DNA of 64,000 nt, from the NCBI GenBank assembly GCA_038131365.1, contig JAYPPH010000002.1, forward strand, positions 336,602-400,601, read 5' to 3'. Position numbers and translations under genes: made by a program. Positions 34,176-43,624 of the stretch are shown piece after piece. The DNA is from Marisalimonas marina. GTDB taxonomy: Bacteria; Pseudomonadota; Alphaproteobacteria; Puniceispirillales; Marisalimonadaceae. The notes beneath the pieces were generated by a model, which saw nothing but the letters and a program-made list of their open reading frames with translations, did not search any database and was not told where the DNA came from. The stretch's first letter is position 1, and each line of letters opens with the position of its first letter.

Positions 34176-35475
34176 TTATTTTATTCAAAACAAATTCAGA
34201 TACCTTCAATAAATCTAAATCATTTTCCCACGAAGTTATTACTTGAACTCCTATTGGAAGATTGTCTTTCCCTTTTAAGAGGGGAAGGCTGATAGCTGGA
34301 ATACCCATCATTGTCCAATAACCATTAAAAATTGCATTTCCTGTATTCATAAGATCTCTTGGTGCCTGACCGGGTGCCGCAGGTGTTATTATAGCGTCAT
34401 ATTCTTTAAAAACTTCTTTAAGACTTTTTTCCATTAACTTTGCATTTTCGATAGCTTCTATATAATCTTTTGCAGAAACTGGAATACCTGCTTCAATTCT
34501 TGATACTGTAAATGGATGAAGTTTTTCTTTCTCATTTTCATAATATTTATAAAGCGATCTAGCAATTGATCCATTCATTATAATTTCATGACTTTTAGCT
34601 GCTTTGCTAAAAATTGAATCTAATTCTAAATCAACAATATCTAGGGGCGCGTTCTTTACAAAATCTATTATACCCTCTTGCATATCTAGGTCACCATAAT
34701 CCCATACGGGTCCCTTAATAAATGCAAACTTAGGAGATGGATTAATATTATTAGTTTTATATTCATAATTCTTGATCATATCGAGATCGTTGTGATCATA
34801 TGATAAGAGAACTGAAGCCACTAAGTCGATATCTTCAATTGTGTTCGCATATATACCAGGATGATCTAATCGCTGAGATATAGGTGACATTCCACTTCGA
34901 GAAATTGTCCCAAATGTTGGTTTGAAACCAAGAATACCAGTAAATGAAGCTGGCCTTAATACAGACCCTCCTGTTTGTGATCCTATAGATAAAGGTACCA
35001 TGTTGTCACAAACAGCAGCAGCCGATCCTGACGATGAACCGCCAGGAGTACATTCGAGATCATGTGGGTTTTTAGTTTTACCAGGACCTGAGAGAGCAAA
35101 CTCAGTTGTTACACATTTACCCATAATAACTGCACCAGCATCTCTTAATAATTTAACGAGATGTGCATCCTCATTTGGTTTTCTATTCTCACAGACCTTA
35201 GAACCATTTTCGGTAGGCATATCTTTGGTATCAATAATGTCTTTAATTCCGATTGGAAGACCATTTAATTTACCAGCTTTATTACTTTTCCATCTTTTAT
35301 CAGCTTCTTTGGCTTGTTGAATAGCCATTTCAGGTTCTAAGTAACTCCAAGCACCGACAGCTGGCTCTCTTTTTTCTATATGCTCAAGAAAGTTACTAAC
35401 ATATTTCTCAGAAGAAAGTTCTCCTTTCTTCATCATTTCAAAAGCTTTAGTGGCGCTTAATTTAATTAAACTCAT
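34162..35475 (-). CDS. Amidase-signature family hydrolase
   Basis: This is a Ser-cisSer-Lys amidase. The catalytic lysine is in IKDIIDTKDMPTENGSKV, the signature is GGSSSGSAAAVCDNMVPLS, and the bulge serine region is GSQTGGSVLRPASFTG. The length of 437 residues is complete. It is not a GatA for tRNA amidation, because no gatB or gatC is nearby and the C-terminal GatA helices are absent. It follows a RidA-like gene by 14 bases on the minus strand, a pairing that suggests breakdown of an amide or ureido compound. Confidence 0.9.
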   Translation of the reverse strand: MSLIKLSATKAFEMMKKGELSSEKYVSNFLEHIEKREPAVGAWSYLEPEMAIQQAKEADKRWKSNKAGKLNGLPIGIKDIIDTKDMPTENGSKVCENRKPNEDAHLVKLLRDAGAVIMGKCVTTEFALSGPGKTKNPHDLECTPGGSSSGSAAAVCDNMVPLSIGSQTGGSVLRPASFTGILGFKPTFGTISRSGMSPISQRLDHPGIYANTIEDIDLVASVLLSYDHNDLDMIKNYEYKTNNINPSPKFAFIKGPVWDYGDLDMQEGIIDFVKNAPLDIVDLELDSIFSKAAKSHEIIMNGSIARSLYKYYENEKEKLHPFTVSRIEAGIPVSAKDYIEAIENAKLMEKSLKEVFKEYDAIITPAAPGQAPRDLMNTGNAIFNGYWTMMGIPAISLPLLKGKDNLPIGVQVITSWENDLDLLKVSEFVLNKIKKAC

Positions 35476-35489
35476 TTTTTTCCTTTAAT

Positions 35490-35870
35490 TTACTTTACTA
35501 TTACTGCTTCCGCTTCGATTTCTACTTTCATCCTAGGGTCAACTAATGCTGAAACTTCTAACAAAGTTGATGCTGGTTTGTGCTCACCAAAATACTCAAT
35601 CCTCTTGGGGTTGATTATAGTTCTATCGTCTATGTTAGTTAGAAAAACTCTAACTTTTACAACATCCTTGTAAGATCCTCCAGCTGCCTCCAAACAAGTA
35701 TTAAAGTCTTTCATAGCAATATCAAATTGATCTTTAGTATTTTCAGGGATAGTTCCGTCATAGTTCATGCCTACTAAACCTGAAATCCAGATAATACCAT
35801 TAGCCTCAACCACATGACAATAATGACTCACTGGTTGAAGTATATCAGGTATAAGTATTCTTTTAATCAT
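35490..35870 (-). CDS. RidA-family protein lacking the key arginine
   Basis: The fold is that of the RidA/YjgF family (GIIWISGLVGMNYDG, DVVKVRVFLTNIDD, VEIEAEAVIV). At the position of the catalytic arginine of RidA (PxR before TxVxV) the sequence is KPASTLLEVSAL, so serine replaces arginine and ordinary imine deaminase activity is unlikely. The start is ATG 35870, preceded by GAGGGA; a GTG four codons earlier contains that site. It shares a transcript with the amidase just downstream. Confidence 0.85.
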   Translation of the reverse strand: MIKRILIPDILQPVSHYCHVVEANGIIWISGLVGMNYDGTIPENTKDQFDIAMKDFNTCLEAAGGSYKDVVKVRVFLTNIDDRTIINPKRIEYFGEHKPASTLLEVSALVDPRMKVEIEAEAVIVK

Positions 35871-36019
35871 TTTGTCCCTCACAAATATTATAGAGTTATA
35901 ATTTTTTTATCATTCTACTAAATTTTACTATTAAATATAGTTTAAAAAATTGTCTTATATACTTTGCAAGAGAGGTTAAAATGAATATCATGTTAAGTAT
36001 TTATTAATAAGAGGATTCT

Positions 36020-37042
36020 ATGCCAACAATAGTTTATCTGGATACTCTTCCGGCACAAAATGGATTAGATATTTTATACTCTCAATCCAAAGTAGAAATT
36101 TTAAAAATAAGTAGTTCTGATAGTGAAGAAAAGTGCTTTTCTATTCTTAAAAAAGCTGATGCATATCAAGTTGGAGCAGCTAGGGATGAGGTTCCTAAGT
36201 ACTTGCAGGTAGATAAAGAATTTTTAAAAAAAGTACCTAATATAATTGTTGTTTCTTCTTCTGGTGCTGGTTATGACACTGTTGATGTTGAGGCATGTAC
36301 AGAGGCAGGTGTTTTAGTAGTAAATCAAACTGGTGGAAATGCTGAAGGTGTTGCAGAGCATGCTGTGGCAATGATTTTAAGCTTATTTAAAAGAATTGGT
36401 GAAGCTGACCATGCTCTCAGAAGAGGCTGGAATGATGCTAGAGTAAGTTTTATAGGCAAAGACCTCCTTAATAAAACAGTTGGTATTATAGGTCTTGGTA
36501 ATACTGGAGGTAGAGTAGCTGAAATTTGTAAGGTTGCTTTTAATTGTAATATTTTAGCTTATGACCCTTACATAAGTGATGAAACTTTTGAAAAGAAATA
36601 CAGTACTAAATCTGAAATTGATAATTTACTAGCACAAAGTGACGTTGTTTCTGTTCATATACCTTTAAACAAAGAAACTAATAATATGATCAATAAAACT
36701 TGGTTTCAAAAAATGAAGAAAGGTAGCTATTTTGTTACAACATCTAGGGGTTCCATTCATAACGAAGATGATTTATACGAAATAATGAAAGAAGGTCATT
36801 TAGCAGGAGCAGGTTTAGATGTATGGGAATTTGAACCACCACCTTCCTCTCATAAGCTTCTTAAATTAGATAATGTAATAGCTAGCCCTCATACTGCTGG
36901 AATAACAAGAGATAGTCGTCATAAGATGTCAGAATATGTTGCTACCCAGCTTTTGGATCTTTTTGATGGGAAGGATCCAGCAAGACCTGTTAATGTTGAA
37001 GTTTTAGATATTTACAGGAAAAAATTTAAACAAATTACATAG
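36020..37042 (+). CDS. D-isomer specific 2-hydroxyacid dehydrogenase
   Basis: This is a NAD-dependent dehydrogenase of D-2-hydroxy acids. The N-terminal substrate domain is followed by the Rossmann motif GIIGLGNTGGRVAEI near residue 155. The catalytic arginine is in TTSRGSIHNEDDL near 235, an acidic residue follows in GAGLDVWEFEPP, and the catalytic histidine is in ASPHTAGITRDS. The length of 340 residues is standard. It is followed 14 bases later by an SDR on the same strand, suggesting consecutive oxidations in one catabolic route. AGAGGA precedes the ATG. Confidence 0.92.
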   Translation: MPTIVYLDTLPAQNGLDILYSQSKVEILKISSSDSEEKCFSILKKADAYQVGAARDEVPKYLQVDKEFLKKVPNIIVVSSSGAGYDTVDVEACTEAGVLVVNQTGGNAEGVAEHAVAMILSLFKRIGEADHALRRGWNDARVSFIGKDLLNKTVGIIGLGNTGGRVAEICKVAFNCNILAYDPYISDETFEKKYSTKSEIDNLLAQSDVVSVHIPLNKETNNMINKTWFQKMKKGSYFVTTSRGSIHNEDDLYEIMKEGHLAGAGLDVWEFEPPPSSHKLLKLDNVIASPHTAGITRDSRHKMSEYVATQLLDLFDGKDPARPVNVEVLDIYRKKFKQIT

Positions 37043-37056
37043 AGATAGAGGAAAAA

Positions 37057-37791
37057 ATGAAAAATATTTTAATCACAGGTGCAAGTCAAGGTATAGGTAA
37101 GGCAACAGCTATAGAAGCTGCCAAGGCAAAAATGTTTGTTGGCATAAACTATAACCAAAACTCAAATGCAGCAGATGAGTGTTTGGCTGAAGTAAAGTCA
37201 GCTGGTGGAGATGGTATAATCCTGCAATGTGATGTTGCTGATAGTAAGGCAGTTACAAGTATGTTTGAGCAATTTAAGGAAAAGGCAGGCTCTATTGATG
37301 CTGTTTTTAACAATGCTGGTATTACTGGCCCAATTTCGCCTATACAAGACTTAGATCCAGAAGAGCTAAAAAAAGTGGTTGATACAAATATTTCTGGTGC
37401 TTTTTTTGTGGCTCAAGAATCAGCAAAGGTAATGATTAGCCAAAAATATGGTACTATTGTAAACATGTCATCTATTGCTGCTGATATTGGAGGCGGTGGA
37501 GAGTTTGTTCATTATGCCATGTCAAAAGGTGCAATCCATTCATTAACATATGGAATGGCAAAAGAGTTAGGAAAGCATGGCATAAGGGTTAATGCTGTTG
37601 CACCCGGTTTAATTGATACTGAAATTCATGCGAAAGCAGGAGATGCATCTCGAGTTGATAGATTAATGCCCTCAGTACCTTTAGGAAGAGTTGGGGGTGC
37701 CGATGAGGTTGCTAAAACTGTTATGTGGTTGTTAAGTAAAGAATCTAGTTATATTTCTGGTTCTGTAGTGCCGGTAACTGGAGGGAGATAA
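37057..37791 (+). CDS. Short-chain dehydrogenase/reductase
   Basis: This is a classical SDR oxidoreductase. The cofactor motif GASQGIGKA is at residues 8-16, NNAG is present (VFNNAGITGP), and the catalytic Ser-Tyr-Lys set is intact in NMSSIAADIGGGGEFVHYAMSK. The C-terminal GRVGGADEVAKTVMWLLS and SGSVVPVTGGR are family typical, as in glucose-1-dehydrogenase or 3-oxoacyl-reductase-like members. It is co-directional with the hydroxyacid dehydrogenase upstream. Confidence 0.92.
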   Translation: MKNILITGASQGIGKATAIEAAKAKMFVGINYNQNSNAADECLAEVKSAGGDGIILQCDVADSKAVTSMFEQFKEKAGSIDAVFNNAGITGPISPIQDLDPEELKKVVDTNISGAFFVAQESAKVMISQKYGTIVNMSSIAADIGGGGEFVHYAMSKGAIHSLTYGMAKELGKHGIRVNAVAPGLIDTEIHAKAGDASRVDRLMPSVPLGRVGGADEVAKTVMWLLSKESSYISGSVVPVTGGR

Positions 37792-37793
37792 AT

Positions 37794-38708
37794 TTAAATA
37801 GAAATATTATTGTTTGTATTTAAATTTTCTTTCTTTTTTTGTGTTTGACGTATTCCAATATATGTCGAGGCACCCAAAATTAATGCAGCTCCAAACCAAA
37901 GCCCTGCTTGTGGTAATTCATTAAAGAAGATAAATCCCATAGATACAGACCAAATAAGTCTTAAATAATCTAGTGGAAGAAGGGCTGAGATTTCAGCTCT
38001 CTTTAATGCCTCATTTAAAAACCAATGGACCAATGTTCCAGCTATAGCAATCATAAGAAACATAAATAATTGACTTAAACTGGGCCATTCCCATACTTGA
38101 ATTGCTAAAATAAATGTAGCTGGTATTAGGCCAGCTGCTTGCCAGAAAGTAATACTAGATATTGTATCAGTTTTGGTTAATGTTTTTGCCATTAACATGG
38201 AAGAAGACCACATTAATGATGCGCAAAGAATTAATAAAGGGCCAAAGCCAAGTTCAATATCTGGTCTTAAAACAATCAGCGCTCCAGAAAAACCAACAAG
38301 CATAGCTATCCACCTTCTTACCCCAACAATTTCTTTTAAAAATAAAATTGCTAAAATTGTTGCAAAAATAGGTACTGTGAACATAAGTGCGGTTGCTTTT
38401 GCCAATTCTGTTATGCTTAGACCGTAAAACATACAAAGCATCGCAACACTTCCAACAATTGCTCTAAAAGTTTGTAATTTTACGTTATTGGATTTTAGAG
38501 ATGTTATTCCATTTCTGGCTACAAGAGGGAGGAAAATGATGAGTACAAAAATAGTCCTAAAAAAAGCAACTTCAAATGGGTGATGATCTTCAGTTGCAAA
38601 CCTTATTAGGCAATGCATAGTCGTTGCAAAAAAACCAGAAAGAATCATAAATAAAACTGCTAAGACTGATGGAGATAAAAAAGTAAAAAAATTATTTTCT
38701 TTTTTCAT
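37794..38708 (-). CDS. EamA/DMT-type membrane transporter
   Basis: This is a ten-helix drug/metabolite transporter family permease made of two EamA repeats (residues about 12-145 and 160-290). The first repeat has HPFEVAFFRTIFVLIIFLPL and the end of each repeat has the GAxLILxG-like pattern (GFSGALIVLRP, GAALILGAST). The exported or imported metabolite is unknown. It is convergent with the SDR gene, two bases apart. Confidence 0.88.
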   Translation of the reverse strand: MKKENNFFTFLSPSVLAVLFMILSGFFATTMHCLIRFATEDHHPFEVAFFRTIFVLIIFLPLVARNGITSLKSNNVKLQTFRAIVGSVAMLCMFYGLSITELAKATALMFTVPIFATILAILFLKEIVGVRRWIAMLVGFSGALIVLRPDIELGFGPLLILCASLMWSSSMLMAKTLTKTDTISSITFWQAAGLIPATFILAIQVWEWPSLSQLFMFLMIAIAGTLVHWFLNEALKRAEISALLPLDYLRLIWSVSMGFIFFNELPQAGLWFGAALILGASTYIGIRQTQKKKENLNTNNNISI

Positions 38709-38815
38709 AAGTCACACTTTATGCTTAAGTTATAATTGTTTTAAGACGACTTGTTTTTTTAACTTAGATTAGTGGTAGAAATAATTACTTAACATATTAA
38801 ATGATTGGAAGCAAA

Positions 38816-39532
38816 ATGTTAAAAATTAAAGCTCTTTTATTTGATGTTTTTGGAACGGTTGTAGACTGGCGAACTGGTGTTGCAGGGGAAGTTAAAAAAA
38901 TTGCAAATAAGTATAGCATTACTATCGATTCTTATGCCTTTGCAGATGCTTGGAGAGCAGAATATCAACCTTCAATGGAAAAAATTAGAATGGGTAACAG
39001 GTCATTCACAATTTTAGATATTTTGCATGAAGAAAATTTAAAGAAAATTGCTTCCCAATACAATTTAGACCAAATTTCTAAAGAAGATTTTGAGCATCTT
39101 GTTACCTGTTGGCATAGGCTTCCAGGGTGGCCCGACAGTTCTCAAGGTCTAAATAAACTCAAAAAAAAATTTATTATTGCTACACAATCTAATGGCAATA
39201 TAGCTTTGATGGTAAATATGGCCAAACATTCAAATCTTAATTGGGATGTTATATTGGGCGCTGAAGTAACAGGGCATTATAAACCTGAACCTGAAGCATA
39301 TTTAAAGGCTTGTGGGGCACTAAATTTAAAAACACAAGAATGTTTAATGGTAGCAGCTCACGAGGATGATTTAGCTGCAGCAAGTAAACAAGGAATGAAG
39401 ACTGCATTTGTATATAGACCATTAGAGTTTGGAGAAGAAAAAAGATTTAATAACACAGATGTAAATGATAAAAAAAATTGGGATTTTACAGCAACTGATT
39501 TTCATGATCTGGCAAAACAGTTGGGATGTTAA
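38816..39532 (+). CDS. HAD-family hydrolase, (S)-2-haloacid dehalogenase type
   Basis: This is a haloacid-dehalogenase superfamily hydrolase of the type II dehalogenase group. The nucleophile Asp10 lies in LLFDVFGTVVDWR (the DxFGT form typical of dehalogenases), with SNGNIALMVNM as motif II, the lysine in GHYKPEPEAYL, and a final acidic pair in AAHEDDLAAA. The start is ATG 38816, preceded by GGAAGC; an in-frame ATG five codons upstream is less likely. Many such annotated proteins act on phosphorylated metabolites rather than haloacids. Confidence 0.87.
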   Translation: MLKIKALLFDVFGTVVDWRTGVAGEVKKIANKYSITIDSYAFADAWRAEYQPSMEKIRMGNRSFTILDILHEENLKKIASQYNLDQISKEDFEHLVTCWHRLPGWPDSSQGLNKLKKKFIIATQSNGNIALMVNMAKHSNLNWDVILGAEVTGHYKPEPEAYLKACGALNLKTQECLMVAAHEDDLAAASKQGMKTAFVYRPLEFGEEKRFNNTDVNDKKNWDFTATDFHDLAKQLGC

Positions 39533-39558
39533 AAATTACAAAGGAAGAAAATTTTTAA

Positions 39559-40329
39559 ATGATGTCTTTATCAAAACCAATAATTGGAATATCTACAAAT
39601 GAAATAACTAACTTTGGTGGAAGGCAGGTCTCACATTCAACTGGGTTAAGATATGTAAATGCAGTAGCAAATTTCACAAATGGTATACCTATTTTAATTC
39701 CATCTAGCATTAGAGGTAAAGACTTAGATCATCTTCTTCAGAAAATAGATGGAATAGTGTTAACAGGTGGACGTGCTAATATTGAACCTCACCATTTTGG
39801 TGGAGAGCCATTTCCACCTGATGAACCAATTGACATAGAAAGAGATGCTATTGTTTTAGAACTAATCCCAAAATGTACAAAATTAGGTATTCCAATATTT
39901 GGTATTTGTAGAGGCATTCAAGAGATGAATGTTGCTTATGGAGGGACGCTTCATTACAGAGTACATCTCTTACCTGATAAAAATGATCACAGAATGCCAA
40001 GAGGTGATGATGTTACAGTTGAAGAAATTTTCACTTTAAAACACAGGATTGATTTTGTCGAAAATGGATATTTTTCAAAGTTATTAAACAAAAAAAACTG
40101 TCTAGTAAATTCTTTGCATGGGCAAGCAATTGACAAAATTGCTGATGAATTAAAAATAGAAGCATTTTCAGATGATGGAGTAATAGAAGCTGTAACTATT
40201 GCTAATCACCCTTCATTTGCAGTAGGGGTTCAATGGCATGCAGAATATCAACCTGAAAATAATGAACTCAATAGATGTTTATTTAAAGAGTTTGGTCTTG
40301 CTTGTTCAGAGTATGTTAAAAAAAAATAA
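39559..40329 (+). CDS. Gamma-glutamyl hydrolase, class I glutamine amidotransferase-like (peptidase C26)
   Basis: This resembles PuuD, which hydrolyses gamma-glutamyl-gamma-aminobutyrate. The nucleophilic cysteine is in IFGICRGIQEMNVAYGG, and the His-Glu pair is in VQWHAEYQPE. The N-terminal PIIGIS and DGIVLTGGRANIEPHHF are family landmarks, as is NSLHGQAID. It is 26 bases after the HAD gene on the plus strand. A role in clearing gamma-glutamyl conjugates of amines is the best guess. Confidence 0.9.
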   Translation: MMSLSKPIIGISTNEITNFGGRQVSHSTGLRYVNAVANFTNGIPILIPSSIRGKDLDHLLQKIDGIVLTGGRANIEPHHFGGEPFPPDEPIDIERDAIVLELIPKCTKLGIPIFGICRGIQEMNVAYGGTLHYRVHLLPDKNDHRMPRGDDVTVEEIFTLKHRIDFVENGYFSKLLNKKNCLVNSLHGQAIDKIADELKIEAFSDDGVIEAVTIANHPSFAVGVQWHAEYQPENNELNRCLFKEFGLACSEYVKKK

Positions 40330-40340
40330 ATCAATCATCT

Positions 40341-41276
40341 CTATAAAATTGAAGCTTTTGGTCCAATTGGAATTATTCTAAATGGATTAATATTTTCATG
40401 AGAGTAAAAATAGTGACGTTTTATATGTTCAAAATTAGTTGTTGATTTAATAGCATCATCTTCAAATAAATTTTTTAAATACCTGCTTATATTTTTATAC
40501 TCACTTATTTTTTTTAAGTTACACTTAAAATGAAAATAATAAACACAGTCAAACCTAATTAATGTAGGAACAAGGCGGATATCTGCTTCAGTAAGTATGT
40601 TTCCAACTAAATAGTCACGCCCTTCTAAAATATCATTTACCATATCAAGAGAAGCGAAAAGGTTTTTTACTGCGTCTTCATAGGAGTTTTGTGTTTTTGA
40701 GAAACCTGATCTATATACGCCATTATTAATGTTTTCGTATATTGTATCATTAATAGAGTTGATTTGATCTTGAAGTTTTTCAGGATAGTAATCATTTTTG
40801 TTTTTTGTAATGTCATTGAATGCATCATTCATGATCCTAATAATCTCAGATGATTCATTGTTGACTATTGTATTTGTTTTTTTATCCCATAAAATTGGAA
40901 CAGTTGCTTTTGTTGATATGTCTTTGTCAGATAATTGATAAATTTGATGAACATATTTTTTATTATGAAGACTATCACCAGTTACGCCTGGAAAAGTTTT
41001 TTCAAAAGACCAGCCCATTTCAAGCATATCAGGGTGAACATAATCAACAGAGATATGATTTTCTAAATTTTTTAATTTTCTAAATATAAGTGTTCTGTGA
41101 GCCCATGGGCAGGCATAGCTAACGTATAAATGGTATCTATTTGTTTCAGGCAAATATGTTGGATGATTAGAACTAATTTTATTTCTAAAAACACTACTAG
41201 CTCTTTTAAAATTACCTTTTTTATCATTGGTAGACACAGAGCCTTTTACCCATTCACCATCAATAAGTTGTCCCAT
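40341..41276 (-). CDS. Glutathionyl-hydroquinone reductase-like GST
   Basis: This is an Omega/Xi-class glutathione transferase related to YqjG/EcM4, which reduces glutathionyl-hydroquinones. The catalytic Cys56 is in SYACPWAHRTL, and the segments VDYVHPDMLEMGWSF and VPILWDKKTNTIVNNESSEIIRI follow in the thioredoxin-like domain. The helical C-terminal half contains EADIRLVPTLIRFD. The length of 311 residues agrees with the family. It is monocistronic, convergent with the C26 hydrolase. Confidence 0.9.
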   Translation of the reverse strand: MGQLIDGEWVKGSVSTNDKKGNFKRASSVFRNKISSNHPTYLPETNRYHLYVSYACPWAHRTLIFRKLKNLENHISVDYVHPDMLEMGWSFEKTFPGVTGDSLHNKKYVHQIYQLSDKDISTKATVPILWDKKTNTIVNNESSEIIRIMNDAFNDITKNKNDYYPEKLQDQINSINDTIYENINNGVYRSGFSKTQNSYEDAVKNLFASLDMVNDILEGRDYLVGNILTEADIRLVPTLIRFDCVYYFHFKCNLKKISEYKNISRYLKNLFEDDAIKSTTNFEHIKRHYFYSHENINPFRIIPIGPKASIL

Positions 41277-41405
41277 TTATGTGTCCTTTAAGATTAATTT
41301 TTTTATGTTATGGTAACACGTTTTTTTAAATTAAATAAATTCAATTTAATGAGTTAAAGTAATATAAAATAATTATAATTAACTTTTACAACTAAAGGAA
41401 AAATA

Positions 41406-42338
41406 ATGAAAAATGTTGGAGTAATTGGGGGAGGTTTAATAGGTGCTAGCTGGGCAGCTATATTTTCGAAAAGTGGGTTTAATGTCCTTGTTTATGACAG
41501 TTATCCTGAAGTCTTCGACAGTTTTGAAAGTAGAGTTCAATTATTTTTAGAAGAATTAAAAAGTATAGATGATTCCATTAATGTTGAAGAAAGTTTAAAG
41601 AGAATTAAAATTAATGTCACGATTGAAGAGTTATGCAGCAGCGTTCATTACATTCAAGAAAGTGCTCCAGAAATTTTATCAGTCAAGCAAGAGCTTTTTG
41701 CTAAGTTAGATAATCTTGCATCAGATGATATAATAATAGCGTCATCTTCTTCGGCTATGCCTATATCAAGTATAACTCAAAATTTGAAAGGGCAACATAG
41801 GTGTATTATTGCTCATCCAGCTAACCCCCCACACCTAATTCCTTGTGTTGAATTATGCCCAAGTGAAAATACTTCTCAAAAAACAATAGAAAAAACACAA
41901 GAAATTTTTAAAACATCTGGAGCTTCTATTGTAAATGTTAGAAAAGAGATAGATGGTTTTATTTTAAATAGATTGCAAGGAGCTCTTTTAAATGAAGCAA
42001 TGAGGCTATACTCAGAAGGTTATGCCAATTCAGATGAGATAGACGCTACAATTAGAGATGGATTAGGATTGAGATGGGCATTTATGGGACCTTTTGAAAC
42101 TATAGACTTAAATGCTCCAGGAGGGATAAAGGATTATATTGCTAGATATGGTCCTATGTATGTTGAGATGGCTAAAAACCAAACTTCTGTTCCAGATTGG
42201 TCTGAAAATGTAGGAGAAAAGTTAGAGGCTGAAAGAAGAGAAAAATTAAGTCAAAATGAATTAGTTGAAAGAGCTAACAAAAGAAATCATCTTCTAAAAT
42301 CATTAAGGAAAGTAAAAATAGATAATAATGAAGTATAA
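41406..42338 (+). CDS. Lambda-crystallin / L-gulonate 3-dehydrogenase-like 3-hydroxyacyl-CoA dehydrogenase family protein
   Basis: This is a NAD-dependent 3-hydroxyacid dehydrogenase. The Rossmann motif is GVIGGGLIGASWAAIF at residues 5-20. The catalytic histidine region reads IIAHPANPPHLIPCVELCP, and the C-terminal domain has EIDGFILNRLQGALLNEA and DGLGLRWAFMGPFET. The HPxNPPxxIPxVEL form and the 310-residue length fit the CRYL1/gulonate dehydrogenase branch, with carnitine 3-dehydrogenase as the alternative. The CaiB-type CoA transferase next to it fits metabolism of a 3-hydroxy acid. Confidence 0.85.
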   Translation: MKNVGVIGGGLIGASWAAIFSKSGFNVLVYDSYPEVFDSFESRVQLFLEELKSIDDSINVEESLKRIKINVTIEELCSSVHYIQESAPEILSVKQELFAKLDNLASDDIIIASSSSAMPISSITQNLKGQHRCIIAHPANPPHLIPCVELCPSENTSQKTIEKTQEIFKTSGASIVNVRKEIDGFILNRLQGALLNEAMRLYSEGYANSDEIDATIRDGLGLRWAFMGPFETIDLNAPGGIKDYIARYGPMYVEMAKNQTSVPDWSENVGEKLEAERREKLSQNELVERANKRNHLLKSLRKVKIDNNEV

Positions 42339-42360
42339 TAAATGAGAGGTCTTTTAAGTT

Positions 42361-43545
42361 TTGTTACCACTAGATGATTTAAAAATTTTAGATATGTCAC
42401 GTCTTGCTGCAGGAAACATGGTAAGTCACATGCTTGCAGATTTTGGCGCAGATGTAATCAAAGTTGAGAAACCTGGTAAAGGAGACGATCTTAGAAACTG
42501 GAAAATTAATGATATTTCCCATTGGTGGGCAGTTTATTCAAGAAATAAAAGAAGTCTTGCTCTTAATTTAAAACAAGAAGAAGGACTCAGAATTTTAAAA
42601 GACCTGGTCAAAAGTGCGGATGTATTCATTGAAAATTTTGTTCCTGGGACCCTTGAGAAATGGGGGATTGGTCCTGATCAATTAATGGAATTGAATAAAA
42701 ATTTAATAATCCTTAGGATATCTGGTTGGGGTCAAACTGGAATATATAAGAACTCACCTGGTTTTGGATCTTTGGTTGAAGGAATGAGTGGTTTTGCTTC
42801 AATGACTGGGGAGGAGAACCAGACACCATTACTCCCACCGCTTGCGCTAGCAGATATGGTTGCTGGTTTGACAGGTTTTGGAGCTATCTTAATGTCAATA
42901 ATAGTATCTAAAAAAAATCAAACTGGTGGGCAAGTTATTGATCTATCATTGTTTGAACCTCTATTTTCAATTTTAGGACCATGGGCTGCAAGTTATGATA
43001 TATCGGGGAAAATTCCTCCTCGTATGGGAAACAGAAGTAATGTGGCAGCACCAAGAGGAATATACAAAACAAAGGATAGTAAGTATGTTTCCCTATCGGC
43101 TTCGATGCAGTCAATGTGGGAGAAACTTGCAGTTACCATTGGAGCTGAAGATTTGATTACAGATCCAAGGTTTATTTCAAATAGCGATAGACTAAAAAAC
43201 CAAGAAGATTTGGATGATGTTATCTCAAAGTTCATTAAAAAGTTTAATAGAGATCCTTTATTAGAGAAATGTTCAAAAGCTGGTATTACTGTTGGGCCAG
43301 TTCTTGATATATCAGAAATAATTGAACATCCTTATGTCAAGGATCGACAGATTTTAACTAAACATTTTAATAAAGAGTATGGTGAAATATTAATGCATGA
43401 AGCTTTTCCAAGGTTAAGTAAGACACCAGGAAAAATTAATAAGCCTGCACCTAGAGTTGGAGAAAATACTGATGATATTTTAAAAGAGATTGGAATATCA
43501 CAAGAACAAATTAATCAACTCAGAGAAAAAGATATTATTAGTTAG
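42361..43545 (+). CDS. CoA transferase family III (CaiB/BaiF)
   Basis: This transfers CoA between carboxylic acids. The N terminus PLDDLKILDMSRLAAGNMVSHMLADFGADVIKVEKPG is the family opening, shown here only in part as MSRLAAGNMVSHMLADFGAD. The catalytic aspartate is in PLALADMVAGL near residue 163. The start is a TTG at 42361, with GAGAGG about 12 bases upstream; no ATG precedes the conserved N terminus. It is 22 bases after the dehydrogenase gene, probably in one operon with the D-aminoacylase downstream. Confidence 0.9.
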   Translation: MLPLDDLKILDMSRLAAGNMVSHMLADFGADVIKVEKPGKGDDLRNWKINDISHWWAVYSRNKRSLALNLKQEEGLRILKDLVKSADVFIENFVPGTLEKWGIGPDQLMELNKNLIILRISGWGQTGIYKNSPGFGSLVEGMSGFASMTGEENQTPLLPPLALADMVAGLTGFGAILMSIIVSKKNQTGGQVIDLSLFEPLFSILGPWAASYDISGKIPPRMGNRSNVAAPRGIYKTKDSKYVSLSASMQSMWEKLAVTIGAEDLITDPRFISNSDRLKNQEDLDDVISKFIKKFNRDPLLEKCSKAGITVGPVLDISEIIEHPYVKDRQILTKHFNKEYGEILMHEAFPRLSKTPGKINKPAPRVGENTDDILKEIGISQEQINQLREKDIIS

Positions 43546-43624
43546 TCATATCATATAGCAAATCATTTATTGACATAAAAAATTTAAAATAACAGACTAT
43601 TTATTAATACTGGGAGGATTAATA

